64,000 nt of DNA, from assembly GCA_033764075.1 (NCBI GenBank), contig JANRJH010000005.1:96085-160084 (forward strand), written 5' to 3'. The DNA comes from M3007 sp033764075. Its GTDB lineage: Bacteria; Bacteroidota; Bacteroidia; Chitinophagales; Saprospiraceae. Shown piece after piece: positions 25,936-33,987 of this stretch. Numbering within the stretch: position 1 is the first letter of the stretch; every line of letters starts with the position of its first letter. The position numbers and the translations under genes were made by a program. A model generated the notes under the pieces. It was given only the letters and a program-made list of their open reading frames with translations. It made no database searches and was not told the DNA's origin.

Positions 25936-26868
25936 CTACCGGCGTTTAAACCACGCCACCGTTCGCGACAGCCCCGTTTCCGGATCCGTCGGGCGCATAC
26001 CGAAGGTTTTTTCAAATTTTTCGGAGGAAAACACGTAGTCCTGTTCAAACTGGTAATTCATTTCGGCCAGCTCGCGCATCAGCGGGTTGAACAGTCCCAG
26101 CATCCGGGCCATAAACGTGGAAACCACCTGTTGGCCTCCTTTCACGCCGAACGCTTCGGCGCTGCGCCGGATCCACTCCTCGCCCGTCCAGCGAACGCCC
26201 AACGTGGGCAGGTGCCACTCCTGACCGTCGGCGCGGGCATCCGTGCCGAGTATGGCGAGCGCGGGCCCCAGGTCTTCGGTGTACGTGAATGTGTGCACCT
26301 TTTTGGGGTTGCCCATCCAGATGGCTTTTTGCCCTTTGGCGTGGCGTTCAAAAACGACGCTGTTGAGCGCACTGGTGTTGCAGTACGGGCCGTAAAAATC
26401 GGCGGCGCGGCCCACCGTCGCGCGCAAACCGCGTTTGTCGACGGCCGAACGCAAACGGGTGAGCAGTTGTGCCCGCACCTCGCCTTTCCGGGAGCAGGGG
26501 CGCAGGGGCAATCCCTCGCGCATGACGCCTTTCACCGCGCCATAAGCATACACGTTATCCATGAACACCAGTTTGCTGCCGTGTGCCAGCGCGGCCTCGA
26601 TGGCGTTTTCCATGATCCGCGGCCAGTCGCGGCGCCATACCTTGATGTCGTATGCCAGGCCCACGGTGAGGTATATGACCTCCGAGCCTGCGGTGGCGCG
26701 CAGCACTTCAGCCGTGTCCGTCACGTCGGCCTGCACGTGCTCCCGGGAGCCCTTGCCCGGCGACCGTCCGACGCCCCGAACGCGGATGTGTTGTTTTTCC
26801 AGCGCAGCGGCCAGCGTGGCGCCGCTGACGCCGTTGATCCCCAGAATGGTGTGCATGTGTTGAGGCAT
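25936..26868 (-). CDS. NAD-dependent epimerase/dehydratase family protein
   Basis: 310 aa from the ATG at 26868; ATG 26856 is also possible. Extended SDR features are seen: a nucleotide-binding loop variant GINGVSGATLAAAL, the region SEVIYLTVGLAYD, KLVFMDNVYAYGA, and a later GRAADFYGPYCNTSALNSV with the active-site Tyr in the usual place. The classical GxxGxxG is atypical (GINGVSG). The substrate is probably a nucleotide sugar or similar. It starts 1 nt after the stop of the DoxX gene, so the two are co-transcribed. Confidence 0.82.
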   Translation of the reverse strand: MPQHMHTILGINGVSGATLAAALEKQHIRVRGVGRSPGKGSREHVQADVTDTAEVLRATAGSEVIYLTVGLAYDIKVWRRDWPRIMENAIEAALAHGSKLVFMDNVYAYGAVKGVMREGLPLRPCSRKGEVRAQLLTRLRSAVDKRGLRATVGRAADFYGPYCNTSALNSVVFERHAKGQKAIWMGNPKKVHTFTYTEDLGPALAILGTDARADGQEWHLPTLGVRWTGEEWIRRSAEAFGVKGGQQVVSTFMARMLGLFNPLMRELAEMNYQFEQDYVFSSEKFEKTFGMRPTDPETGLSRTVAWFKRR

Positions 26869-26869
26869 T

Positions 26870-27253
26870 TTAGAACCAGGCGCCGACCACCGGCAGTGTT
26901 TTGCGGTAGTGCCAGGCGAGCACCATGCTGCACAGAAAAACAATGACGGCCAGGAAGAACAACGTACCGCCGTCGCCCTGGCTTTCAATGCCCAGGATCG
27001 TCAGGTGCGACAAAATGGCGCCGCTCATCACGCCCAGGGCCAGCACGGCGCCGATGCCCGTGGTGGCGGGGTACAGGATGAGCACGGCGGCGATGAGTTC
27101 GACCACACCCGAGCCGATGCGCCCCCAGGGTTCGGCGCCGAGGGTGGTGAAAATGTGCACGCTCTCCGGCGCGCCGGTAAATTTGAAATACAAGGTTTGC
27201 AGCAGGATGCCGGCAGCGGCAATGCGCAGGACCCAGAGGACGATATTGTTCAT
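26870..27253 (-). CDS. DoxX-family membrane protein
   Basis: 127 aa with four membrane helices: VLWVLRIAAAGILLQTLYFK, IGSGVVELIAAVLILYPATT, GIGAVLALGVMSGAILSHLT, TLFFLAVIVFLCSMVLAW. The ETLYFKFTGAPES-type start and the GSGVVEL motif fit DoxX-like proteins, which associate with quinone or redox chemistry in membranes, function mostly unknown. Start at ATG 27253; an upstream TTG would add two residues. It precedes the epimerase gene by 1 nt. Confidence 0.8.
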   Translation of the reverse strand: MNNIVLWVLRIAAAGILLQTLYFKFTGAPESVHIFTTLGAEPWGRIGSGVVELIAAVLILYPATTGIGAVLALGVMSGAILSHLTILGIESQGDGGTLFFLAVIVFLCSMVLAWHYRKTLPVVGAWF

Positions 27254-27343
27254 AAGCAAAGAGGAGGATTTAGTGTTCGGGCGGTTAAGGTAAACCGATT
27301 TGTTGAACCATAAACCGTATTTGTCGTTCTTTTACCAAAAACA

Positions 27344-27643
27344 ATGGAAGCCTGGTTTGCACACCGCGTTCAGTCGGAGAAGCCGTTGCTGGTTGAGTTT
27401 TACGCCACCTGGTGCGGCCCCTGTATGGCCATGATGCCGGTGTTGGACGCCCTGCAGACGGCGTTGGGGGAGGCTGTGGACATCCATAAAATCGACATTG
27501 ACCGGAACATTGACCTCGCCGTGCAACAAAAGGTCATGGGAGTGCCTACCTTTGCCCTGTACAAGCAAGGAAAGGAGGTGTGGCGGCAGGCGGGTACGCT
27601 TACCCTCGTCCAGCTCCTCGAAGCGGTACACAAACACGGTTGA
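27344..27643 (+). CDS. Thioredoxin-family protein
   Basis: 99 aa, a complete thioredoxin fold with the redox motif W23-C24-G25-P26-C27 (FYATWCGPCMAM) and the cis-Pro in MGVPTFALYKQG. It reduces disulfides or carries electrons in the cytoplasm; there is no signal peptide. The M15 peptidase gene follows after 3 nt, so both may share a transcript. Confidence 0.92.
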   Translation: MEAWFAHRVQSEKPLLVEFYATWCGPCMAMMPVLDALQTALGEAVDIHKIDIDRNIDLAVQQKVMGVPTFALYKQGKEVWRQAGTLTLVQLLEAVHKHG

Positions 27644-27646
27644 ACC

Positions 27647-28417
27647 ATGCGCACCTGCCAACCTCTTTTTCTAGCTGCTCTGGGTTTCGTGCTGGTATCC
27701 GCCTGTCAGGGCAGTGTACCCAAAGACCCACCCCGGACGCACGAGGAGCCGGCTTCCACCGACTCGTTGTCGCCGGACCGCCGCCACTTCCTGCTGGGTC
27801 AATTCGACCCTGCCAAACACCCGGATTTTGTCGTGGTCGAAAAACCGTACACCGACCGGCCGTTTATGTACATGCACAAAGACGCCTTCGCTGCCTTTCG
27901 GAAAATGCACGATGCCGCATCGAAAGAGGGGGTGTTGCTGAAAATTCTGTCGGCTACCCGGAATTTTACCCAGCAAAAAGCCATCTGGGAGGGTAAATGG
28001 GCCAAAAATGCCGGATCGCACCCCGACCCCCTCACCCGGTCCCGGAAAATCCTGCAGTATTCGGCCATGCCCGGCTCCTCCCGCCACCACTGGGGGACCG
28101 ATATTGACCTCAACGACCTGAACAACGGCGCCTTTTTGCCCGGCGGCGCACAGGCCCGGGTGTACGAATGGCTCCAAGTGCACGCGCACGAGTACGGTTT
28201 TTGTCAACCCTACACAGCGCTCGACGCCCGGCGACCCAACGGTTACAACGAAGAGCGCTGGCACTGGTCGTACATGCCGGTAGCCGGTCCTTTGCTGGAG
28301 CAGTTTCGGAAAAACATCACCGACGCCGATTTCACGGGTTTCAAAGGCATGGAGACCGCTGCGGAGGTGGGGGTGGTGAAAAATTATGTTTTGGGGATTG
28401 ATGCGGGTTGTCGTTGA
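27647..28417 (+). CDS. M15-family D-alanyl-D-alanine carboxypeptidase (lipoprotein)
   Basis: 256 aa. A signal peptide ends in the lipobox LVSAC (Cys about residue 22), so it is membrane-anchored. The VanY/M15B zinc site is seen as SRHHWGTDIDLNDLNNG (metal His and Asp) and ERWHWSYMPVAG (second His pair). It trims the terminal D-Ala from peptidoglycan stem peptides. The only unusual feature is its position directly after a thioredoxin gene. Confidence 0.9.
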   Translation: MRTCQPLFLAALGFVLVSACQGSVPKDPPRTHEEPASTDSLSPDRRHFLLGQFDPAKHPDFVVVEKPYTDRPFMYMHKDAFAAFRKMHDAASKEGVLLKILSATRNFTQQKAIWEGKWAKNAGSHPDPLTRSRKILQYSAMPGSSRHHWGTDIDLNDLNNGAFLPGGAQARVYEWLQVHAHEYGFCQPYTALDARRPNGYNEERWHWSYMPVAGPLLEQFRKNITDADFTGFKGMETAAEVGVVKNYVLGIDAGCR

Positions 28418-28424
28418 TTATGTT

Positions 28425-28513
28425 TCCCCCCGCCGCCGCCCGCGCCGCGCCGCCACCCCACCCACGCCACGCCACCCCACCCACGCCACCCCACCCACGG
28501 CTGAAGCCGTGGG
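28425..28513. repeat. GC-rich tandem repeat plus palindrome
   Basis: A run of CCACGCCACC/CCCACC-type units (28425-28493) leads into a perfect hairpin CCCACGGC-TGAA-GCCGTGGG (28494-28513). It lies between the M15 gene and the thioredoxin-like gene, 20 nt before the latter's start. The palindrome resembles interspersed repeats seen across many bacteria. Confidence 0.8.
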
Positions 28514-28533
28514 CTAATGTGAATACGAATTAT

Positions 28534-29097
28534 ATGGCTTATACTGAATCTTCTATGCTGCCGCTGGGCACGGTGGCGCCCGACTTCGCCCTTCCGGATA
28601 CCGTTAGCGGGCGCATCGTTTCGTTGGCCGATGTAGCCTCGGACAAGGCCACGGTGGTCATGTTCTTATGCAACCACTGCCCTTATGTCTTGCATGTCAA
28701 TGAGGCGCTGGTGCAGCTCGCGCAGGAGTACCAGGCCCGGGGTGTGGCGTTTGTCGGCATCAGCAGCAACGACGCAATAGCGTACCCGGAAGACGGACCC
28801 GCACAAATGACGGTGCACGCCGGACAGGTTGGCTACACTTTTCCGTACCTTTACGACGAATCCCAGTCGGTCGCCCGGGCGTATGACGCCGCTTGTACCC
28901 CCGATTTTTACGTGTTCGACGCCGGACTCAGGCTGGTGTACCGCGGTCAGTTTGACGACAGCCGTCCGCGCCGCAACGACCTGCCGGTAACCGGAGCCGA
29001 CCTGCGTGCCGCGCTGGATGCCGTTTTGGAAGGCCGCCCCGTCCCGGAGCGCCAAAGACCCTCCGGCGGTTGCAACATTAAATGGAAAACCAACTAA
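28534..29097 (+). CDS. Thioredoxin-like (AhpC/TSA-type, ResA-like) protein
   Basis: 187 aa from ATG 28534; upstream in-frame codons are repeat-derived Pro/Arg/Ala junk and are not part of the protein. Peroxiredoxin-like text: LGTVAPDFALPDTVSG, VVMFLCNHCPYVLHVNEALV with a C-x-x-C pair in place of WCxxC, VAFVGISSNDAIAYPEDGPA, CTPDFYVFDAGLRLVYRGQF. The role is thiol reduction or peroxide removal. It overlaps nadC by 16 nt. Confidence 0.88.
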   Translation: MAYTESSMLPLGTVAPDFALPDTVSGRIVSLADVASDKATVVMFLCNHCPYVLHVNEALVQLAQEYQARGVAFVGISSNDAIAYPEDGPAQMTVHAGQVGYTFPYLYDESQSVARAYDAACTPDFYVFDAGLRLVYRGQFDDSRPRRNDLPVTGADLRAALDAVLEGRPVPERQRPSGGCNIKWKTN

Positions 29098-29972
29098 TCG
29101 ATACTACTCGCATGCGACCAACGGAAATTACCGACGAACAGATCAACCAGTTCATCGCAAACGCGCTCGCGGAAGACATCCGCGAGGGCGACCACACCGC
29201 CATGGCAACCATCCCGGCCGAGTCCAGGAGCAAGGCGGTGCTAAAGGTAAAGGACTATGGTACCCTCGCCGGCGTGGAGATCGCCCGCCGCATATTCACC
29301 CACCTGGACCCCGCCGCCGTGTTTACGGTACACAAACCGGACGGCGCCGACGTTCTGTACGGCGACATCGCCTTTGAGGTGGAGGCCAACACCCGCGCCC
29401 TGCTCATGGGCGAACGCGCTGCACTCAACACCCTGCAGCGTATGAGCGGAATCGCCACCCTGGCCGGGCGCTTTGCTTTTGAGGTGGGTGATCTGCCCGT
29501 CAAAATACTCGACACCCGCAAAACCACACCGACCATTCGCTTTCTGGAAAAATGGGCCGTACATACTGGCGGCTGCGAGAACTACCGTTGGGGACTGTAC
29601 GACTGGATCATGATCAAGGACAATCACATCGACGCCGCCGGCGGTATCCTTTCGGCGATCGAACGCGTGCACGCTTACCTCAAGACGCACCAACTGGACC
29701 TGAAGGTGACCGTGGAGGTCCGCAATCTGGTGGAAGCCCACGAGGTGATGGCTGCCGGGGGGATTACCCGAATCATGTTCGACAACTTCGAACTGCCCAT
29801 CCTCGCCGAGGCCGTGGCGGTGGTCGGCGACCGGTTTGAAACAGAGGCTTCCGGAGGCATTACCCTGAACAATGTGCGTCGATTTGCCCTCACCGGTGTC
29901 GATTATATCTCGGTGGGCGCCATCACCCATTCCGCCCTTCCGTTGGACCTCAGTCTCAAACTCGTGAAATAA
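29082..29972 (+). CDS. nadC: Nicotinate-nucleotide pyrophosphorylase (carboxylating)
   Basis: 296 aa; ATG 29082 is taken, though ATG 29112 would also fit and gives the more typical NadC N-terminus. Family motifs: EDIREGDHTAMATIP, ERAALNTLQRMSGIATL, ILDTRKTTPTIRFLEKWAV, NYRWGLYDWIMIKDNHIDAA, and the phosphate-binding VEVRNLVEAHEVMA and SGGITLNNV. It makes nicotinate mononucleotide from quinolinate and PRPP in NAD synthesis. Its start overlaps the upstream thioredoxin-like gene. Its stop is shared with a minus-strand terminator. Confidence 0.94.
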   Translation: MENQLIDTTRMRPTEITDEQINQFIANALAEDIREGDHTAMATIPAESRSKAVLKVKDYGTLAGVEIARRIFTHLDPAAVFTVHKPDGADVLYGDIAFEVEANTRALLMGERAALNTLQRMSGIATLAGRFAFEVGDLPVKILDTRKTTPTIRFLEKWAVHTGGCENYRWGLYDWIMIKDNHIDAAGGILSAIERVHAYLKTHQLDLKVTVEVRNLVEAHEVMAAGGITRIMFDNFELPILAEAVAVVGDRFETEASGGITLNNVRRFALTGVDYISVGAITHSALPLDLSLKLVK

Positions 29973-30004
29973 AAAACGCCACCCTCCCTTTGGATGGCGG
30001 CGTT
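29971..30004 (-). terminator. Rho-independent terminator (minus strand)
   Basis: Stem AACGCCGCC / GGTGGCGTT with one mismatch, followed on the minus strand by six T. It overlaps the nadC stop and therefore ends a transcript coming from the right. Confidence 0.75.
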
Positions 30005-30104
30005 GGTCGAAGAAGCGGAAGCCAGAGATTCGAATCTGCTTTCAGTTTCAAATCCATGCGGCACAGGCTCTCGTCTCAAAACCTGTTGTGTCGCCGCTTT
30101 GTAT
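30000..30104 (-). ncRNA. tRNA-like structured segment, possibly a small RNA or degenerate tRNA
   Basis: On the minus strand it begins GCGGCGACACAACAGG and contains a hairpin ACAGG/CCTGT with a 14-nt loop, enclosed by GCGG/CCGC (plus 30058-30097). A T-arm-like palindrome CAGATTCGAATCTCTG and a final TTCGACCA follow, then the terminator at 29971-30004. The TTCGAAT loop and encoded CCA are tRNA-like, but no seven-base acceptor stem or regular anticodon arm can be built. I cannot name it. Confidence 0.3.
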
Positions 30105-30139
30105 CGGTTATAATCTCATGAAAATAAAAGGGTGAAAAT

Positions 30140-30162
30140 GATTGGGGCGCTAGGCCCCAATC
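30140..30162. other. Perfect 9-bp hairpin in a 600-bp gene-free gap
   Basis: GATTGGGGC-gctag-GCCCCAATC. The gap 29973-30616 otherwise holds the tRNA-like segment and the composite repeat at 30437-30622. In 30163-30436 I see nothing convincing; a 90-codon frame there looks non-coding. Confidence 0.6.
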
Positions 30163-30436
30163 AAGTCAAGAATACTGCTTGCGCAGCGGGGGTAAGGAAC
30201 TGTCGCCCGGGGGGTTGGGCAGTTGATTTTTGTAACCATGAGCATACGGGGAAGTTTTGTTTCGAGATTATGGTGAAAACCGTTGATCATTTCAACTGGT
30301 ACAAAGGTCACCTCTTTTCTATTGCCCGTAATGGACAGTTGGCGCGCTTATATAGCCCGGTAGTTTCAACCTTAATTAGGAGAAAATTTATTTTAAAAAC
30401 TTGATATTAAATGGATTGAATAAGATAAATATTTTG

Positions 30437-30622
30437 GGCTATCGGTAGTCGGCCCTCCCTGGATTTCATCCGGGGTTATTCAAGTTCAACCGCTACGCGG
30501 TTGTGAATCGACAGCCCACTACCGACTACCCACTACCGACTACCGATAGCCCACTACCGATAGCCGACATCCCACTACCGACAGCCGATAGCCCACTACC
30601 GACAGCCGACAGCCCACTACCG
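30437..30622. repeat. Composite repeat: heptamer arms around a two-hairpin core (copy 1)
   Basis: A short left arm (GGCTATCGGTAGTCGG), then a 58-bp core (30451-30508) carrying hairpins CCCTGGAT-ttc-ATCCGGGG and AACCGC-tac-GCGGTT, then a long right arm of ACTACCG/ACAGCCC heptamers. The right arm runs into the 3' end of the minus-strand aminopeptidase gene and supplies its TAG stop. The core is nearly identical to 48421-48480. Confidence 0.88.
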
Positions 30623-31921
30623 ATAACCCACGACCGAATTCATCAACTCCTCCACCTCTTCCGCTTCGATCGGGATGTTTTTGAACAGGTCTACCGGACC
30701 ATCGTCCGTAATCAGGATATTGTTTTCCAGCCGGATGCCCAGCCCCTCCTCCGGAATGTAGATGCCGGGCTCGCAGGTGAACAGCATGCCTGCGCGGAAG
30801 GGTTCGTAGCGCAGGCACAGGTCGTGCACATCCAGTCCGAGGTGGTGGCTGGTGCCGTGCATAAAGTATTTTTTGTAGGCGGGCTTGTCTTTGTCCTGGT
30901 TTTCCACATCCGTTTTGGTGATGAGCCCCAGGCGCAGCAGTTCGCTTTCCATAATTTTACCGACCTCCTTGTTGTAGTCCTCGAGGGTGTTGCCGGGCAC
31001 GAGCATGGTGCGGGCTTCTTTGAGGACATGGAGTACGGCGTTGTACACGGCCCGCTGGCGCTCGGTGAAGACGCCGCTGACGGGGATGCAGCGCGTCAGG
31101 TCGGCGGCGTAATTGGCGTATTCGCTGCCGAAGTCCATCAGGATCACCTCGCCTTCGCGGCACTGCTGGTTGTTGTCGTTGTAGTGCAGCACACAGGCGT
31201 TTTTGCCCGAAGCAATGATGGGGGTGTAGGCATGCCCGTTGCAGCGGTTGCGGATAAACTCATGAATGATCTCGGCCTCTATCTCGTACTCCCAGACGCC
31301 TGGTTTGACAAACTCCATGACCCGCCGGAAAGCCTTGCCGGTAACATCGATGCTGTACTGTATGGGTTCGATCTCGTGCTGACTCTTGATCATCACGAGT
31401 TTCTTCATGATCGGTTGGGCGCGGTGAAAGGTGTGCGCCGGATAGCGCTGCTGCAAGTGACGGGCATAGCGCAGGTCGCGTGTTTCAACCTCGGAGAGAA
31501 AGCGGTCGTTTTCATTGATGTTGAGGTAAATCCCTTCGGCAAGCAGGATGAGTTCGTTCAGAATGGTCTCCACCTCGTCCAGGAACAACACCTTTTCAAT
31601 TCCGGAGGCTGCGGCGGCTTCTTCTTTGGTGTACTTGTGGCCTTCCCAGGTGGCGATCAGTTCGTTGGTGCGCTTGATGAGCAGTACCTCCTGAAATCCC
31701 TCCCGCGGACAATCGGGGAACAACAGCAACTGGGTCTCCTCCTGGTCGATGCCGCAGAGATAAAACAGGTGTGCGTTTTGGCGGAACGGGAAAAACTGAT
31801 CGCCCGAACGTGGCATGAGGTCGTTGGCATTGAATATAGCCAACGTGTTGGGCTTCATTTCACGGGTGAAGCGCTTGCGGTTGAGCGTGAACAGCTCGGG
31901 ATTCAAAGGATGGTATTTCAT
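30617..31921 (-). CDS. pepP: M24-family Xaa-Pro aminopeptidase
   Basis: 434 aa from ATG 31921. An N-terminal AMP_N domain (NANDLMPRSGDQFFPFRQNA, HLFYLCGIDQEETQLLLFPD) is followed by the pita-bread M24 domain with the dinuclear metal ligands: D in VILMDFGSEYANYAADLTR (both Asp), H in GTSHHLGLDVHDL, E in CEPGIYIPEEGLG and E in IRLENNILI. It removes N-terminal residues preceding Pro. The last residues (SVVGYR) and the stop are derived from the adjoining heptamer repeat, replacing whatever the native C-terminus was. Confidence 0.92.
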   Translation of the reverse strand: MKYHPLNPELFTLNRKRFTREMKPNTLAIFNANDLMPRSGDQFFPFRQNAHLFYLCGIDQEETQLLLFPDCPREGFQEVLLIKRTNELIATWEGHKYTKEEAAAASGIEKVLFLDEVETILNELILLAEGIYLNINENDRFLSEVETRDLRYARHLQQRYPAHTFHRAQPIMKKLVMIKSQHEIEPIQYSIDVTGKAFRRVMEFVKPGVWEYEIEAEIIHEFIRNRCNGHAYTPIIASGKNACVLHYNDNNQQCREGEVILMDFGSEYANYAADLTRCIPVSGVFTERQRAVYNAVLHVLKEARTMLVPGNTLEDYNKEVGKIMESELLRLGLITKTDVENQDKDKPAYKKYFMHGTSHHLGLDVHDLCLRYEPFRAGMLFTCEPGIYIPEEGLGIRLENNILITDDGPVDLFKNIPIEAEEVEELMNSVVGYR

Positions 31922-32092
31922 GTTAATAAGATTCAAGGAGAACAACGGTATCATAGGCTACTGGCGCCGCACAAAAATGGCTGTTTTTTCTGTAGCAACC
32001 CCCATACCTAAAGTAGTTTTTGGGAAAATGACCGTTGCAACCATTTCGTCGGTTCATTTTACAATAGGAGTTGGTTAAAAAGACAAATACCT

Positions 32093-32100
32093 TATTTTTG
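32093..32100 (+). promoter_or_regulatory. Promoter -7 box TATTTTTG (gcvH)
   Basis: TAnnTTTG 48 nt before the gcvH ATG. It fixes the start at 32149. Confidence 0.5.
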
Positions 32101-32148
32101 GCCCGCCACAGGGCGCATTTTCTAACCAAACTTCTCAATACATATTTC

Positions 32149-32541
32149 ATGGTATTTCCTGCCGAACTCAAATACACCAAAGAGCACGAATGGGTCCGCC
32201 GCGCCGATGGCAACACGGCCTATGTGGGCATCACCGACTTTGCCCAAAGCGAACTGGGCGACCTGGTCTACATCGAAGTCAACACCGTGGGCGAAACGGT
32301 CAAGGCCAACGAGGTCTTCGGCACCGTGGAAGCCGTTAAAACTACCTCCGACCTGTTCATGCCCATCACCGGTAAAATCCTGGAATTCAACCCCGAGCTG
32401 GACGACAACCGCAACGGAAACCCCAGCATCATCAACGACGACCCGTACGACAAGGGCTGGATCGTGAAAATCGAAATGGCCGATCCTGCCGATCTGAACG
32501 GGCTGATGGACGCATCATCGTACCAGACCCATATCGGTTAA
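32149..32541 (+). CDS. gcvH: Glycine cleavage system H protein
   Basis: 130 aa. Lipoyl domain with the modified Lys at K64 (FGTVEAVKTTSDLFMPITGK), preceded by LKYTKEHEWVRRADGNTAYV and DFAQSELGDLVYIE, and a DKGWIVKIEMADPADL tail. It carries the aminomethyl group between the P, T and L proteins of glycine cleavage. The other gcv genes are not in the window. A hairpin follows the stop. Confidence 0.96.
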   Translation: MVFPAELKYTKEHEWVRRADGNTAYVGITDFAQSELGDLVYIEVNTVGETVKANEVFGTVEAVKTTSDLFMPITGKILEFNPELDDNRNGNPSIINDDPYDKGWIVKIEMADPADLNGLMDASSYQTHIG

Positions 32542-32549
32542 ATTTTTTC

Positions 32550-32599
32550 AAACGGCATGGCCGGGCAGGGCTGCTCCCGTGGCGCCTGCCATGCCGTTT
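32550..32599 (+). terminator. Terminator-like hairpin after gcvH
   Basis: Twelve-base perfect arms AAACGGCATGGC / GCCATGCCGTTT around a 26-nt loop, between the convergent gcvH and permease genes. There is no long T-run on either side, so efficiency is uncertain. Confidence 0.55.
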
Positions 32600-32600
32600 A

Positions 32601-33944
32601 TTATCGTTCGGCATCCGGCGCTGTGGCTTTGCCCGGACGAAACAGCCAGTAATACGCCGCCCACCCCACCAGCACCACCGCAAACCCGGCCAACGCCTTG
32701 CCCGGTTTCTCAACCAGGGTGGCCGTAACAAACCATGTGGCGATGCCGATGAAGACCAAAGGCGTTACCGGGTACCCCCAGGTGCGGTAACCGCGCGGCA
32801 CATCGGGCAACCGGCGCCGGAACACAAATATGGCTGCCCCGGCCAGGGCCAGTCCAATCCAGTCCATGAAGGTCACGTAGTCGATCAGACTTTCGAAGGT
32901 TCCCCAGAACAGCAGCAGCACCACCGACCACACACCCTGTATGAGCATGGCGTTTACCGGCGTTTGCCAGCGCGGATGCACCCGGGCAAGTTTTTGGAAA
33001 AAAAGACCGTCGGCCGCCATGGCATAGTAGATGCGCGGCGCGGTCATGCAATAAATGGCCGTGGTGCCGAAGGTCGACAAGGCGATGACCAGCGCCATAA
33101 ACTTGCGACCCCAGGGCGAAAGCATGCCCAGCGCATCGGCGGCCACCGTTTTGGATTGCGCGATCTGCTCGACCGGCAACAGGCGCATGTACGACACATT
33201 GGCCAGCACGTACATCAGCGTGACCACCGAGGCGCCCAGAATCATGGCCAGCGGGACGGTTCGCTGCGGATCCCGGGTCTCCCCGGCCATAAAGGAAGCG
33301 TGCTGCCAACCCCCATACGACCACAACACGCCTACAAATGCGGTGCCGATAGCACTCCAGAGATACACAGGGGGGGTATTGGCAAATACACTTTCCCGGT
33401 TGGCCGCCGCCACCTCCGGCAAAGCCCAGGCCAGTCCGGCCAGGATGAGCACCGCCAAACCCAGCAGCTTCGCACTGGTGAACAATTGGGCCATCCAGCC
33501 GCCTACGTTCACACCGAACAGGTTAACGATGGTCAGACCGATGGTAATCAATGCCGCCAGCGGCACCACCCAGGCGCCGCCACCGTCGATGCCAAACAAC
33601 AACAGCAGGTGCTCCGCACACACCACCGCAACAGCCGCGATGCTGCCCGAGGTGCTGATAAACAAGATATACCAGCCGTACAGGAACCCCACGGTGTCGC
33701 CATATGCCTCCCGTAAGTACACGTACAAGCCACCCGCCTTGGGGTACATGCTACCCATTTCAGCGTAGGTTAGCGCCCCGGCCAGCGCCGCCAGCCCCCC
33801 CAGCACCCAAATGAGAATGACGTATTCGGGCAGATGGACCGCTTCGGCGATGCGCCCGGGTGTGCGAAAGATGCCACTGCCGATGGTGCTGCCGATGGCA
33901 ATCATGGTCAGGGCGGATAGGGTGAGGGAGCGACGAAGAGCCAT
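32601..33944 (-). CDS. APC-family amino-acid permease
   Basis: 447 aa from ATG 33944, chosen because the upstream extension is repeat-derived. Twelve hydrophobic segments with the APC opening MIAIGSTIGSGIFRTPGRIA (the TIGSGIF substrate-binding loop) and YAEMGSMYPKAGGLYVYLRE. Later segments include WSYGGWQHASFMAGETRDPQ and GLALAGAAIFVFRRRLPDVP. It imports or exchanges amino acids across the inner membrane; specificity is not readable. Heptamers (GGAATGC) lie directly upstream, so no promoter is seen. Confidence 0.9.
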   Translation of the reverse strand: MALRRSLTLSALTMIAIGSTIGSGIFRTPGRIAEAVHLPEYVILIWVLGGLAALAGALTYAEMGSMYPKAGGLYVYLREAYGDTVGFLYGWYILFISTSGSIAAVAVVCAEHLLLLFGIDGGGAWVVPLAALITIGLTIVNLFGVNVGGWMAQLFTSAKLLGLAVLILAGLAWALPEVAAANRESVFANTPPVYLWSAIGTAFVGVLWSYGGWQHASFMAGETRDPQRTVPLAMILGASVVTLMYVLANVSYMRLLPVEQIAQSKTVAADALGMLSPWGRKFMALVIALSTFGTTAIYCMTAPRIYYAMAADGLFFQKLARVHPRWQTPVNAMLIQGVWSVVLLLFWGTFESLIDYVTFMDWIGLALAGAAIFVFRRRLPDVPRGYRTWGYPVTPLVFIGIATWFVTATLVEKPGKALAGFAVVLVGWAAYYWLFRPGKATAPDAER

Positions 33945-33982
33945 GGGAATGCGGAATGCAGAATGTGGAATGCGGAATGCGG
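33945..33982. repeat. Heptamer tandem repeat GGAATGC
   Basis: Five imperfect GGAATGC units in the 43-bp gap between the permease start and the upstream epimerase stop. The reverse complement family (ATTCCGC) occurs at 48999-49055. Confidence 0.85.
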
Positions 33983-33987
33983 TGCGC

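Noticed and set aside
30132..30404. 90-codon plus-strand frame
   Set aside because: Begins in a hairpin, no protein-like pattern, no promoter box.
30503..32011. 502-codon plus-strand frame with Pro/Leu/Thr-Asp-Ser repeats at its start
   Set aside because: The start is heptamer repeat translated, the rest is antisense of aminopeptidase P.
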